A stretch of DNA of 64,000 nt from Kribbella jiaozuonensis (lineage in GTDB: Bacteria; Actinomycetota; Actinomycetes; Propionibacteriales; Kribbellaceae), in assembly GCF_005233875.1 (NCBI RefSeq), contig NZ_SZPZ01000005.1, positions 372,001 through 436,000 of the forward strand, read 5' to 3'. Shown here one piece after another: positions 57,038 to 64,000 of this stretch. A program made the translations under genes and the position numbers. The notes under the pieces were generated by a model. The model saw only the letters and a program-made list of their open reading frames with translations, was not told where the DNA came from and searched no databases. The first letter of the stretch is position 1; each line of letters opens with the position of its first letter.

Positions 57038-58273
57038 ATGACTTCTCGCCTGACAAAGACCGTCGCCGCGACGCTGGCGACCGCTGCTCTGCTCACGTTC
57101 CCGTTGTCGGCGTTCGGCGCCGTCAGTCAGCCGACGCTGTCCGAAGCTGCCGTCTCCAGCGTCCACGCTCCTCGTGGTTCGCTGGTCTCGGCGGTACCGG
57201 TCGCGCAGTTGACCGCGGCTCAGCTGAACGCTGCATCCGCCGACTTCCCCGGCACACCAGCTGCGACGTACGGCGTCACGGCGTACCGCTTGATCTATCG
57301 GACGGTCGACCACAACGGGCGGCCGACGACCGCGAGCGGCATCGTCGTACTGCCGGACGGACGTCGGGGTGCGCTGACCGTCGCGGAGTACCTGCACGGG
57401 ACCAATCCCACGAAGGCCGCTGCTGCGTCAGTGGACGACACCTCGACCGATCGCCTCGTCACGGCTCTGTTCGCGGGGCAAGGGCTGGTCGGCGTTGCTC
57501 CGGACTACCTCGGTCTCGGGCTCGGGCCGGGCAAGCCGCCGTACGTCGACACCAAGACCGAAACGAGCTCATCGGGCGATTTGTTGCTCGCCGCACGGAC
57601 CTTCGCGGCCAAGCACGGCGTCGCACTGAAGCGGGACGTGCTGCTCACGGGCTTCTCGCAGGGCGGCCGTGCGTCGGTCGCGCTCGGCCACGCGCTGAGC
57701 CGCGGTGAGTTCGGCTCGTTCCGCCTCGGCGCGATCCAGGCCGTCGCGGGACCGTACGACCTGCTCGGCAGCGAGCTCCCGGCGGTCTTCACCGGCGGCG
57801 TCCTGCCGCCGACAGCGACGTTCTACCTCGGCTACCTCGTGACCGCGTGGAACCGGACCGTCGGACTGTACGACGATCCGCGCGAGGTGTTCCGGGCGCC
57901 GTACGCCGCGACAGTCGAGGGCCTCTTCGACGGCACGCACTCCGATGAGGAGATCGTTGCCGCGCTCCCGGACTCGCCGGAGAAGCTGTTCACGCCGGCG
58001 TTCATCAAGCAGCTGCAGCACCCGACCGGCCGGCTGCTCCGGGCTCTTCGTGCGGCCGACCAGGTCTGCGACTGGACGCCGCGGGTGCCGGTGCACCTCT
58101 ACAGCGGCACGAAGGACACCGACGTGGTGGCCGCCAACGCCGACGCATGCGCCGCTTCACTGCGAGCCCACGGCGCCGACGTGACCGTCCACAGCATGGG
58201 TCCCGTCGATCACACCGGTACGGCGTACGCGGCGTACCCGAGGATCATCCGCGCGTTCAGCCGGTGGGCTTGA
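57038..58273 (+). CDS. Secreted lipase-like alpha/beta hydrolase
   Basis: A 411-residue secreted hydrolase. Sec signal at residues ~1-30 (KTVAATLATAALLTFPLSAFGA). The catalytic Ser is in LLTGFSQGGRASVALGHAL (GFSQGG, ~residue 209). The acid and His are probably in YSGTKDTDVVAAN and VHSMGPVDHTGTAYAA. The pattern resembles secretory (Candida-type) lipases and actinobacterial lipases of the PF03583 type. It would cleave ester bonds of lipids or other esters outside the cell. It overlaps the convergent TPR-like gene by 17 bp. Confidence 0.88.
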   Translation: MTSRLTKTVAATLATAALLTFPLSAFGAVSQPTLSEAAVSSVHAPRGSLVSAVPVAQLTAAQLNAASADFPGTPAATYGVTAYRLIYRTVDHNGRPTTASGIVVLPDGRRGALTVAEYLHGTNPTKAAAASVDDTSTDRLVTALFAGQGLVGVAPDYLGLGLGPGKPPYVDTKTETSSSGDLLLAARTFAAKHGVALKRDVLLTGFSQGGRASVALGHALSRGEFGSFRLGAIQAVAGPYDLLGSELPAVFTGGVLPPTATFYLGYLVTAWNRTVGLYDDPREVFRAPYAATVEGLFDGTHSDEEIVAALPDSPEKLFTPAFIKQLQHPTGRLLRALRAADQVCDWTPRVPVHLYSGTKDTDVVAANADACAASLRAHGADVTVHSMGPVDHTGTAYAAYPRIIRAFSRWA

Positions 58274-58937
58274 GCCAGCCGATGCGTAGTTCGTCCGCGG
58301 CCGGACGGTAGATCCGGATGAGCTCGGCGCGCTCGGGATCGTCATCGGGCAGGTCGTTTGCGAGAGCGGCCTGCGCGGCGACGGTCTGCGGGCGGGCACC
58401 GAGCGCGGCGCGCAGGTGGAGGGAGCGACGCAGCATCGCGATCCCCTCGGCCGGCTCCTTCAGGTGCGCGAGGTGCCGGATGATGTAGGACTCGAAGAAG
58501 CCGTCGCCGTACTTCGTCGCGATCTCGAGCGCCGTCTCGTACCGCGCAACGGCGCCGGCCGAGTCCTCGTCGATGTTGTCGAGCAAGACACCCCAGTGGT
58601 ACTCCGCCCAGCCGCGCTGCAACTCGTCGCCGCTCTGTGTCGCCGCGCGGTACGCCGCCTCGGACACAGCGCGGTCGTCGGGCCGGGGATCGCGCTGGAA
58701 CAGCAGCCGGCTGTAGGCGAGCCGTCCGGTGAGCAACTGCGCGGTCCACGACGCGGGATCGAGCGCCGCGACCGCCTTCTCGGCCTCGTCGTGCCCCTCG
58801 ATCCGGAAGAACCAGCCGTCAACCGCGATCTCGGCCCGCAGCTCGGGATCGCCGTCCGGGCCCAGTACGGCGAGCGCGGCATCCCACTCCCCCAGCACGA
58901 ACAGGCGGCGAGCTGTGTAGGTGTCATCAGCTATCAT
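58257..58937 (-). CDS. TPR-like helical protein of unknown function
   Basis: A 226-residue all-helical soluble protein. Repeated helix pairs recall tetratricopeptide repeats: YTARRLFVLGEWDAALAVLG, AEYHWGVLLDNIDEDSAGAVARYETAL, and GIAMLRRSLHLRAALGARPQ. No catalytic motif is visible. It is divergent from the CGNR regulator at 58975 (37 bases apart), so these may share control. I cannot name a function. Confidence 0.75.
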   Translation of the reverse strand: MIADDTYTARRLFVLGEWDAALAVLGPDGDPELRAEIAVDGWFFRIEGHDEAEKAVAALDPASWTAQLLTGRLAYSRLLFQRDPRPDDRAVSEAAYRAATQSGDELQRGWAEYHWGVLLDNIDEDSAGAVARYETALEIATKYGDGFFESYIIRHLAHLKEPAEGIAMLRRSLHLRAALGARPQTVAAQAALANDLPDDDPERAELIRIYRPAADELRIGWLKPTG

Positions 58938-58974
58938 GACGCCTACGCTAGATTCCGACGATGTAGGTGGTCAA

Positions 58975-59484
58975 GTGGAATACGGTGACTACATTGGCAA
59001 CGTGACGCGGCTGGCCGTTGAGCTGGCCAACACCGGCACGCTCGATCAGGACGGTGAGCTGGTCGCCGCGTTCTTCGCCGAGCACGAGATCGCTCCGCCG
59101 GCCGACGGGGATTTCAGCGACCTGCCGGACCTCGTGCGTACGGCGCTGGCGCAGACGGTCGACGGCGACGCGCCCGACGCCGTACATCGGCTGCTGCGCG
59201 AATACCCGCCGGACATGCACCTGTCCGACCACGACGGTCTCGGCTGGCACGTCCACTTCGGCCGCAACGGGACTCCCGCCAAGCGTTGGGTCGGCCAACT
59301 GATCGCCGCCAAGCTCGCCCTGATCGCGGCCGGGGATCCGTCGGTGACGCTCGGGCGCTGCGCAGCGGCCGGATGCGGCAACTACTTCGTGGACCAGTCG
59401 CGGAACCGGACGCGCCGGTTCTGCTCCAACGCGTGCGCGAGCCGTACGACGGTTGCGGCGTACCGGGCCCGGAAGGGCTCTTAG
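58975..59484 (+). CDS. CGNR zinc-finger regulator (ABATE domain), paralogue
   Basis: A 169-residue paralogue of the protein at 42891. I choose GTG 58975 (AGGTGG SD) because the resulting N-terminus aligns with the paralogue: both have a RLAVxLxNT segment starting ~12 residues in. An upstream GTG at 58921 would overlap the divergent TPR gene. The zinc finger reads CAAAGCGNYFVDQSRNRTRRFCSNACASRTTVAAYRA with four Cys. It probably acts as a transcription factor, targets unknown. It overlaps the convergent XRE regulator by 4 bp. Confidence 0.88.
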   Translation: MEYGDYIGNVTRLAVELANTGTLDQDGELVAAFFAEHEIAPPADGDFSDLPDLVRTALAQTVDGDAPDAVHRLLREYPPDMHLSDHDGLGWHVHFGRNGTPAKRWVGQLIAAKLALIAAGDPSVTLGRCAAAGCGNYFVDQSRNRTRRFCSNACASRTTVAAYRARKGS

Positions 59485-60326
59485 TCCTTCGGGCTGGGCT
59501 GCGGCAGCTCGTGGTTGGGTGCGATGAGGCTGCCGAGCAGGGCCAGCGACTCGACATCGCGCGATCCCGGTACGGCGTGGAAGACGACGAGGGTCATGCC
59601 GTCGGTCCCGCCGATCGTCAGCTTGTCGGAGCGGAGATCGAGGTCGCCGACCTCGGGATGGGTCAGCTGGCTGAGCCGGCCCTTGCGCGGGCGGACGTCG
59701 TGCCGTGCCCACAGTTGCCGGAAGCGTTCGCTCCGCACGGACAGGTCGCCGACCAGCTCCTTCAGCCGCGGGTCGTTGACGTTCGGGCCGAGTTCGGTGC
59801 GGAGGATCGCGACACCTTCCTCGGTCAGGTCGTCCCAGTCGCGGCGCAGCTCACGTTCGCGAGGGTCGAGCAGGACCGCGGAGAGCAGGTTCACGCCGAC
59901 GACGTAGTTCGGGGAGAGTGCGGCGCAGAGCGGGTTGACCGCGAGGCAGTCCGTGTACTTGTTCTGCACGTACGCCGGGTGGTTCGGCAGGCCGTCGATC
60001 AGCTCGACGATGCTGTCCGGGACCTTCTCGCCGGTCCGTCGTGCAGCCGGCCGTTCCTGGGCGAGACCGCGCAGGTAGGCGGTCGCGTCGGCGTCCAGCC
60101 GCAGTACCTCGGCGAGCGCGTCGAGGACCTGCATCGACGGGTTGCGGTCGCGGCCCTGCTCCAGCCGGAGGTAGTAGTCCGAGCTGATGCCGGCCAGCAT
60201 CGCGACCTCCTCGCGCCGCAGCCCGGGCACGCGGCGCAGGCCGATGCTCCGGATGCCGACGTCCTCGGGCTTGACCTGCTCGCGCCTCGCCCGGAGGTAG
60301 TCGCCCAGCGCGTTCGTACTCTCCAT
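59481..60326 (-). CDS. XRE-type regulator with MmyB-like ligand domain
   Basis: A 281-residue regulator. HTH at residues ~30-60 (RREEVAMLAGISSDYYLRLEQGRDRNPSMQVLDAL). The C-terminal MmyB-like domain (~residues 105-270) has NKYTDCLAVNPLCAALSPNY and LSQLTHPEVGDLDLRSDKL, a PAS-like fold that may bind fatty acids. It is divergent from an aldo/keto reductase gene with 103 bases between, which is a likely target. Such regulators often control dehydrogenases in actinobacteria. Confidence 0.92.
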   Translation of the reverse strand: MESTNALGDYLRARREQVKPEDVGIRSIGLRRVPGLRREEVAMLAGISSDYYLRLEQGRDRNPSMQVLDALAEVLRLDADATAYLRGLAQERPAARRTGEKVPDSIVELIDGLPNHPAYVQNKYTDCLAVNPLCAALSPNYVVGVNLLSAVLLDPRERELRRDWDDLTEEGVAILRTELGPNVNDPRLKELVGDLSVRSERFRQLWARHDVRPRKGRLSQLTHPEVGDLDLRSDKLTIGGTDGMTLVVFHAVPGSRDVESLALLGSLIAPNHELPQPSPKD

Positions 60327-60429
60327 GGCTCCCACGGTAGACCGGACCCCACTCGCGTGCCTGGGTCCTGTCACTACCAGGAACAGCGGGGCACTCCCTG
60401 TTCTAGATGCGCCGGGCAACAGTAGAGAC

Positions 60430-61287
60430 ATGACCAACTCAACCATCACCCTCGCCGACGACCTCACCATCACCCGGATGGGGTACGGCGCCATGCAGCT
60501 CGCAGGCCCGGGCGTCTTCGGCCCGCCGAAGGATCGCGACCAGGCCATCGCCGTACTGCGGGAAGCGGTCGACCTCGGCGTCACGCATATCGACACCAGC
60601 GACTTCTACGGCCCGGTCGTCGTGAACGAGCTGATCAAGGAGGCGCTGTATCCGTACCCGGCCGGCCTGCACCTGGTGACCAAGGTCGGCGCCCGGCGCG
60701 GCGACGACGGCTCGTGGAACATCTCGCAGGATCCGGACGACCTGAAGGCGCAGGTCCACGAGAACCTCGAGCACCTGGGCCTCGACGTACTCGACGTGGT
60801 CAACCTCCGCACGCCCGCCCATGACGGCGGCAGCGAGGAGCCGATCGCGAAGGCGTTCACAGCTCTGGTCGAACTACAGCAGGAAGGGCTGATCAAGCAC
60901 CTAGGGCTGAGCGGCGTCACGATCACCCAGATCCGCGAGGCCCAGGCGATCGCGCCGATCGTCACGGTCCAGAACCTGTACAACCTGGTCCGCCGCGATG
61001 ACGACGATGTGGTCGACTACACGGCCGAACACACCATCGCGTTCGCCTCGTTCTTCCCGCTGGGCGGATTCACGCCGCTCCAGTCCGAGACCCTCGCGAA
61101 GGTCGCCTCGCGGTTGCGCGCGACGCCGCAGCAGGTCGCTCTCGCGTGGCTGCTGCAGCGCTCGTCGACCAGCGTCGTCATCCCCGGTACGTCGTCACTC
61201 GACCACCTGCGCGAGAACATCGCGGCCCGCGACCTGACCCTGCCGGCCGACGCCGTCGCGGAACTCGACGCCATCGGCCGGAGCTAG
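60430..61287 (+). CDS. Aldo/keto reductase
   Basis: A 285-residue NADPH-dependent reductase of the AKR superfamily. Marks: RMGYGAMQLAGPGVFG, catalytic Asp and Tyr in HIDTSDFYGPVVVNELIKEAL (residues ~53-73), Lys in HLVTKVGARRG, and C-terminal ALAWLLQRSSTSVVIPGTSS. It reduces aldehydes or ketones; the substrate is unknown. It is divergent from the XRE/MmyB-like regulator. Its stop is followed at 61289 by the convergent pepA stop. Confidence 0.92.
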   Translation: MTNSTITLADDLTITRMGYGAMQLAGPGVFGPPKDRDQAIAVLREAVDLGVTHIDTSDFYGPVVVNELIKEALYPYPAGLHLVTKVGARRGDDGSWNISQDPDDLKAQVHENLEHLGLDVLDVVNLRTPAHDGGSEEPIAKAFTALVELQQEGLIKHLGLSGVTITQIREAQAIAPIVTVQNLYNLVRRDDDDVVDYTAEHTIAFASFFPLGGFTPLQSETLAKVASRLRATPQQVALAWLLQRSSTSVVIPGTSSLDHLRENIAARDLTLPADAVAELDAIGRS

Positions 61288-61288
61288 C

Positions 61289-62812
61289 TCAGCCGATCCC
61301 AGCGGTTGGCTGGTCGCCGGTCAGCCAGGTCGTGAGCAGGCGGGCGCCCGCGCCGGTCGCGCCCACGGAGTACTCGAACCGGTCGGCCGGGGACTCGGCG
61401 ATCGACGAGAGGTCGAGGTGCGCCCACGGGATGTCACCCGCGAACGCCTTCAGGAACAGGGCTGCGGTGATCGAGCCCGGCCCCTTCGAGCTGTTCACCG
61501 AGTCGGCGATCGGGGTGGAGATCAGGTCCTCGTACTCCGGCGGCAGCGGCATCCGCCAGACCTCTTCGCCGGAGATCCGGCCGGCGTCGGCGAGGTTGTC
61601 CGCCAGCGCGTCGTCGGTCGAGAACATCCCGCCGTACAGCATCGCGCCGAGCGACACCTTGATCGCGCCGGTCAGCGTGGCGACGTCGACCAGGACGTCC
61701 GGCTTCAGCTCCTTGACGGCGTACGCGAGACCGTCCGCCATCACCAGCCGGCCCTCGGCGTCGGTGTTCTTCACCTCGGTGGTCCGGCCGCCGTAGTGGC
61801 GGATCACGTCGTCCGGACGGTACGACGAACCGGACGGCATGTTCTCCGCGGAGCAGACGAGCCCCGTCACCCGGACGTTCGCGCCGAGCTCACGCAGCGC
61901 CGACATCGTCGCGATCACCGAACCGCCACCGGTCATGTCGCGCTTCATCGACACCATGCCCTCGCGCGGCTTCAGCGACAGGCCGCCGGTGTCGTACGTG
62001 ATGCCCTTGCCGACCAGCACGACGTACGGCGTCTTCTTCGTCGCACCGGCGGGCACGTAGTCGAGGCGGATGAACCGCGGCGGCCGGGTGGAGCCCTGAC
62101 CGACCGCGAGGATGCCGCCGAAACCTTCCTCGGCAAGCCGCTTCTCGTCCCAGACCTCCACCTCGAGGCCGGTCGCTCCGGCCACCTCGATGGCCCGCGC
62201 GGCCATCCACGCCGGGTCCTTCTCGTTCGACGGCGTGATCGCGAGCTGCCGCGCGAGCCAACCGGTCCGGCCGACGACGACGCCGCGGTCGACGACCGGC
62301 TGGCGGGCTTCCGGCGTACCGTCGGTCAGCGTGACCTTGCCGACCGCGGGCTTGCCCGGGTCGACCGTCTTCTGGGTGTACGAGAACGAGCCGAGAACGA
62401 CGCCCTCGGCGAACGCCTGCAGCGCCGCGTCATCGATGCCCTCGGCAACGACTGTGGTGAGCTCATCCTTGCCGCGACCGAACCGGGCGACCGCCGCACC
62501 GGCGTGTCGCAGGTCCTTGGCGCTGCCGTCGCCGGCGCCGACCAGCACGATCTCGGCCACCTCGCCGGCCAGCAGCGGGTACGCCGCGACCGCGCCGGCG
62601 GACGGGCTGAAGCCGGTCTCCTGCTGTACTTCGAGCAATCGGTCGAGGTCGACGCCGAGTCGCTCGCCGGCCTCCTTCGCGGCGGCCGGCAGACCGCTCT
62701 CGTCACCGACGACGATCACCCAGGTCGGGGAACCGTGCACCGGCAGACCGGGCTGCCAGGCGACGCCCGGGAGGCTGGGAAAGGGGGACGAACTGCTGCT
62801 GCGGCGAGCCAC
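61289..62812 (-). CDS. pepA: Leucyl aminopeptidase (M17 family)
   Basis: A 507-residue cytosolic aminopeptidase. The N-terminal ~160 residues are the macro-like domain. The C-terminal catalytic part has YVVLVGKGITYDTGGLSLKP, MKRDMTGGG and the signature NTDAEGRLVMADGLAYAV with metal ligands Lys, Asp and Glu. It releases N-terminal residues from peptides with two Zn/Mn ions. It is a single gene between the aldo/keto reductase and DUF3117 genes; a conserved hairpin upstream ends the DUF3117 message. Confidence 0.94.
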   Translation of the reverse strand: MARRSSSSSPFPSLPGVAWQPGLPVHGSPTWVIVVGDESGLPAAAKEAGERLGVDLDRLLEVQQETGFSPSAGAVAAYPLLAGEVAEIVLVGAGDGSAKDLRHAGAAVARFGRGKDELTTVVAEGIDDAALQAFAEGVVLGSFSYTQKTVDPGKPAVGKVTLTDGTPEARQPVVDRGVVVGRTGWLARQLAITPSNEKDPAWMAARAIEVAGATGLEVEVWDEKRLAEEGFGGILAVGQGSTRPPRFIRLDYVPAGATKKTPYVVLVGKGITYDTGGLSLKPREGMVSMKRDMTGGGSVIATMSALRELGANVRVTGLVCSAENMPSGSSYRPDDVIRHYGGRTTEVKNTDAEGRLVMADGLAYAVKELKPDVLVDVATLTGAIKVSLGAMLYGGMFSTDDALADNLADAGRISGEEVWRMPLPPEYEDLISTPIADSVNSSKGPGSITAALFLKAFAGDIPWAHLDLSSIAESPADRFEYSVGATGAGARLLTTWLTGDQPTAGIG

Positions 62813-62858
62813 TAGGAGGACCTCACTGAAGTTTGATCACAATAGGGTGCAACCGTAA

Positions 62859-62898
62859 CGACCCCGGCCGGTGCCGGAAACAGCACCCACCGGGGTCG
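62859..62898 (-). terminator. Hairpin terminator after the DUF3117 gene
   Basis: CGACCCCGGCCGGTGC (62859-62874) pairs with GCACCCACCGGGGTCG (62883-62898) around an 8-base loop, 14 of 16 positions. It lies 55 bp beyond the DUF3117 stop on the minus strand and about 47 bp upstream of the pepA start, so it should end DUF3117 transcription before pepA. Confidence 0.65.
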
Positions 62899-62952
62899 CA
62901 GGATTGTCAGAGGAGTGCGAGGCCATGTCCCGGCACCCCGGGGAGAACCTGG

Positions 62953-63120
62953 TCAGCCGACGACAGCCTTGAGCGCGTTCCCGAGCTCGGTCGCTTCGTC
63001 CGCGTTGAGCTCGACGACGAGCCGGCCGCCGCCCTCGAGCGGAACCCGCATCACGATCCCGCGGCCCTCCTTGGTGACCTCGAGCGGACCATCGCCCGTC
63101 CGCGGCTTCATCGCCGCCAT
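62953..63120 (-). CDS. DUF3117 conserved small protein
   Basis: A 55-residue protein from ATG 63120 (GGAAGGGG SD), reading MAAMKPRTGDGPLEVTKEGR at the N-terminus and GRLVVELNADEATELGNALK towards the end. It matches the actinobacterial DUF3117 family (Rv1211-type) by memory of sequence. It has a compact beta-rich fold and unknown function; the extreme conservation suggests an essential or regulatory role. It is short enough to be missed by length-filtered gene calling. It sits upstream of pepA on the same strand, separated by a terminator hairpin. Confidence 0.88.
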   Translation of the reverse strand: MAAMKPRTGDGPLEVTKEGRGIVMRVPLEGGGRLVVELNADEATELGNALKAVVG

Positions 63121-63286
63121 GCGCGCACCCCTTCCCAGTGTCGGTGTTGAGCGACGACACCGCGCGGGGAACCGTCGCCGGCGCCGTTGCGGTGATGCGC
63201 CGTCGGCGCGTATCGCAGTGTGTATCAGACCCCATTATTCCCGATCCCAGGCCAGAGCCGTGCACCATACGGCAGACTCGAGTCTT

Positions 63287-64000
63287 GTGCACGCCCGTTC
63301 AGCCCTCTTCGACCTGTACGGCGACCACCTGCGCGCGCGTGGCGCGCGCGCCCCGGTCGCGGCCCTGGTCCAGCTGCTCGCGCCGCTCGGCGTCCATCCG
63401 CCGGCGGTGCGGACCGCCGTGTCGCGGATGGTCCGGCAGGGCTGGCTGGAGCCGGTCCGGATCGAGGGACAACCCGGGTACGCGTTGACGTCCCGGGCGC
63501 GTCGCCGGCTCGACGACGCCGCCGCCCGGATCTACCGGACCGCCCCGGACGGCACGCCGGTGGTCACCGGTTCCGAGGGGCCGGGCGACTGGGACCGGCA
63601 CTGGCATCTGGGCATCCTGCGCGAGGTGCCGAACGCGCGTCGCCGCGAGCAGCTCGCGAGCCAACTCGCCTTCCTGGGTTGGGCTCCGCTGTCCGACGGC
63701 GCCTGGGTCGGGCTGCGCAACGACACTGAGGTCGACCAGATTCTCGGCATGGAAGGGATCGCCGCGGACCGGTTCCGCGCGCCGGTCGACGACGGCGCCG
63801 TGGAGTTCGCCCGGCGGGTCTGGAAACTGGACGAGCTCGGCGCGTCGTACGACGCCTGGCTGATCGAGGCGAAGTCGCTGGTCGACGAGGCCGGCGACGG
63901 CGGGGGTGACGAGCAGGCCTTTGCGGTCCGGTCGGAGCTGGTGCACGAGTGGCGCAAGTTCCTGTTCCGCGACCCGGGGCTGCCGGACGAGCTGCTGCCC
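63287..64000 (+). CDS. PaaX-family transcriptional regulator, truncated by window end
   Basis: The first 238 codons are in the window, from GTG 63287; the gene runs off the end. The N-terminal PaaX-type winged helix is visible (SALFDLYGDHLRARGARAPVAALVQLL, VRTAVSRMVRQGWLEPVRI), followed by the linker domain with DWDRHWHLGIL and the C-terminal domain (RRVWKLDELGASYDAWLIEA). PaaX proteins repress phenylacetate degradation in other bacteria; here no paa genes are visible. There is no clear SD, so the message may be leaderless or another start may be used. Confidence 0.85.
   Translation, partial: MHARSALFDLYGDHLRARGARAPVAALVQLLAPLGVHPPAVRTAVSRMVRQGWLEPVRIEGQPGYALTSRARRRLDDAAARIYRTAPDGTPVVTGSEGPGDWDRHWHLGILREVPNARRREQLASQLAFLGWAPLSDGAWVGLRNDTEVDQILGMEGIAADRFRAPVDDGAVEFARRVWKLDELGASYDAWLIEAKSLVDEAGDGGGDEQAFAVRSELVHEWRKFLFRDPGLPDELLP

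Noticed and set aside
58923..58940. GTCAT/ATGAC inverted repeat at the TPR/CGNR gap
   Set aside because: A 5-bp arm overlapping the start codon of the TPR gene is not significant by itself; the other CGNR locus has a different motif.
58921..58974. GTG 58921 as the start of the second CGNR gene
   Set aside because: It would overlap the divergent TPR gene start and extend beyond the N-terminus shared with the paralogue; GTG 58975 has an SD.
1..64000. Very long open frames antisense to most genes (for example opposite the glycosidases, kinase, mrp and pepA)
   Set aside because: They are shadows of GC-rich codon usage: Arg/Pro/Ala/Gly-rich, lacking domains, SD signals or conserved motifs, and fully overlapping well-supported genes.
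1..64000. CRISPR arrays, prophage, toxin-antitoxin or defence genes
   Set aside because: No regularly spaced repeats, phage structural genes or known defence domains are visible on either strand.

Overview
The window is 64 kb of very GC-rich DNA, densely packed with genes and organised like an actinobacterial chromosome. There are many GTG starts, many 4-bp ATGA/GTGA gene overlaps, an ECF sigma/anti-sigma/HtrA/TatB stress locus, a stand-alone biotin carrier protein, PspAB, DUF3117 and the actinobacterial form of GlgA. Frequent GTAC-containing codon pairs and the gene order resemble Kribbella and its relatives (Propionibacteriales); that genus call is inference from memory. I found no rRNA, tRNA, CRISPR array, insertion sequence, integrase or attachment site. 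No stretch longer than about 300 bases lacks a gene; the longest gaps are about 100-175 bases.

Layout. (1) 1-10.6 kb is a carbohydrate locus. It holds the end of one sugar ABC transporter (binding-protein tail plus two permeases), a Tat-exported GH144/glycoamylase-like protein, a GH39-type glycosidase, a GntR/FadR-type repressor, a second complete transporter (lipoprotein plus two permeases) and a GH29 alpha-L-fucosidase. The repressor and the second transporter diverge around a clear operator array. No ATP-binding subunit is encoded, so a shared MsiK-type ATPase elsewhere is likely. (2) 10.7-21.1 kb mixes housekeeping genes with three acyl-CoA enzymes (MaoC hydratase, acyl-CoA dehydrogenase, CitE-like lyase). 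Together these could be the late steps of the ethylmalonyl-CoA pathway. CorA, a Ser/Thr kinase, a secreted cyclophilin and an HTH-VOC fusion also lie here. (3) 21.2-34.9 kb is a conserved envelope-stress and ion-homeostasis backbone: MgtE-N/CBS protein, DUF1003 protein, HtpX, PspAB and Mrp, then (after an epoxide hydrolase/WYL pair and a TetR/membrane-protein pair) tatB, htrA, rseB, rseA, sigE and a biotin carrier. (4) 35.0-46.4 kb is an accessory sugar region: a large secreted glycosidase, a LacI regulator with three matching operators, an epimerase and a third ABC transporter; then a CGNR regulator with an MFS exporter, and a SIS isomerase with a DeoR regulator. (5) 46.5-55.2 kb holds an O-methyltransferase and a tight seven-gene kynurenine/3-hydroxyanthranilate degradation operon that abuts glgC by a 4-bp overlap. 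(6) 55.2-64 kb holds glgA, a secreted lipase-like hydrolase, a second CGNR protein, an XRE regulator, an aldo/keto reductase, leucyl aminopeptidase, the DUF3117 micro-gene and the start of a PaaX-like regulator.

How it works together. Three sugar-uptake systems, each with its own regulator or glycosidases, suggest a soil saprophyte living on plant polysaccharides. The stress locus (sigma factor, anti-sigma factor, RseB-like sensor, HtrA protease, TatB, HtpX, PspAB) looks after the envelope. The kynurenine operon turns kynurenine into 2-aminomuconate-level intermediates. From memory, parts of the backbone order (DUF3117, glgA, glgC, O-methyltransferase, sigE, rseA, htrA, tatB, mrp, DUF1003, CBS protein, corA) match the Mycobacterium tuberculosis Rv1211-Rv1239 region. 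The sugar region and kynurenine operon would then be insertions into an old conserved neighbourhood. I saw no obviously novel defence or mobile system; the most original signals are regulatory repeats and gene-order oddities.
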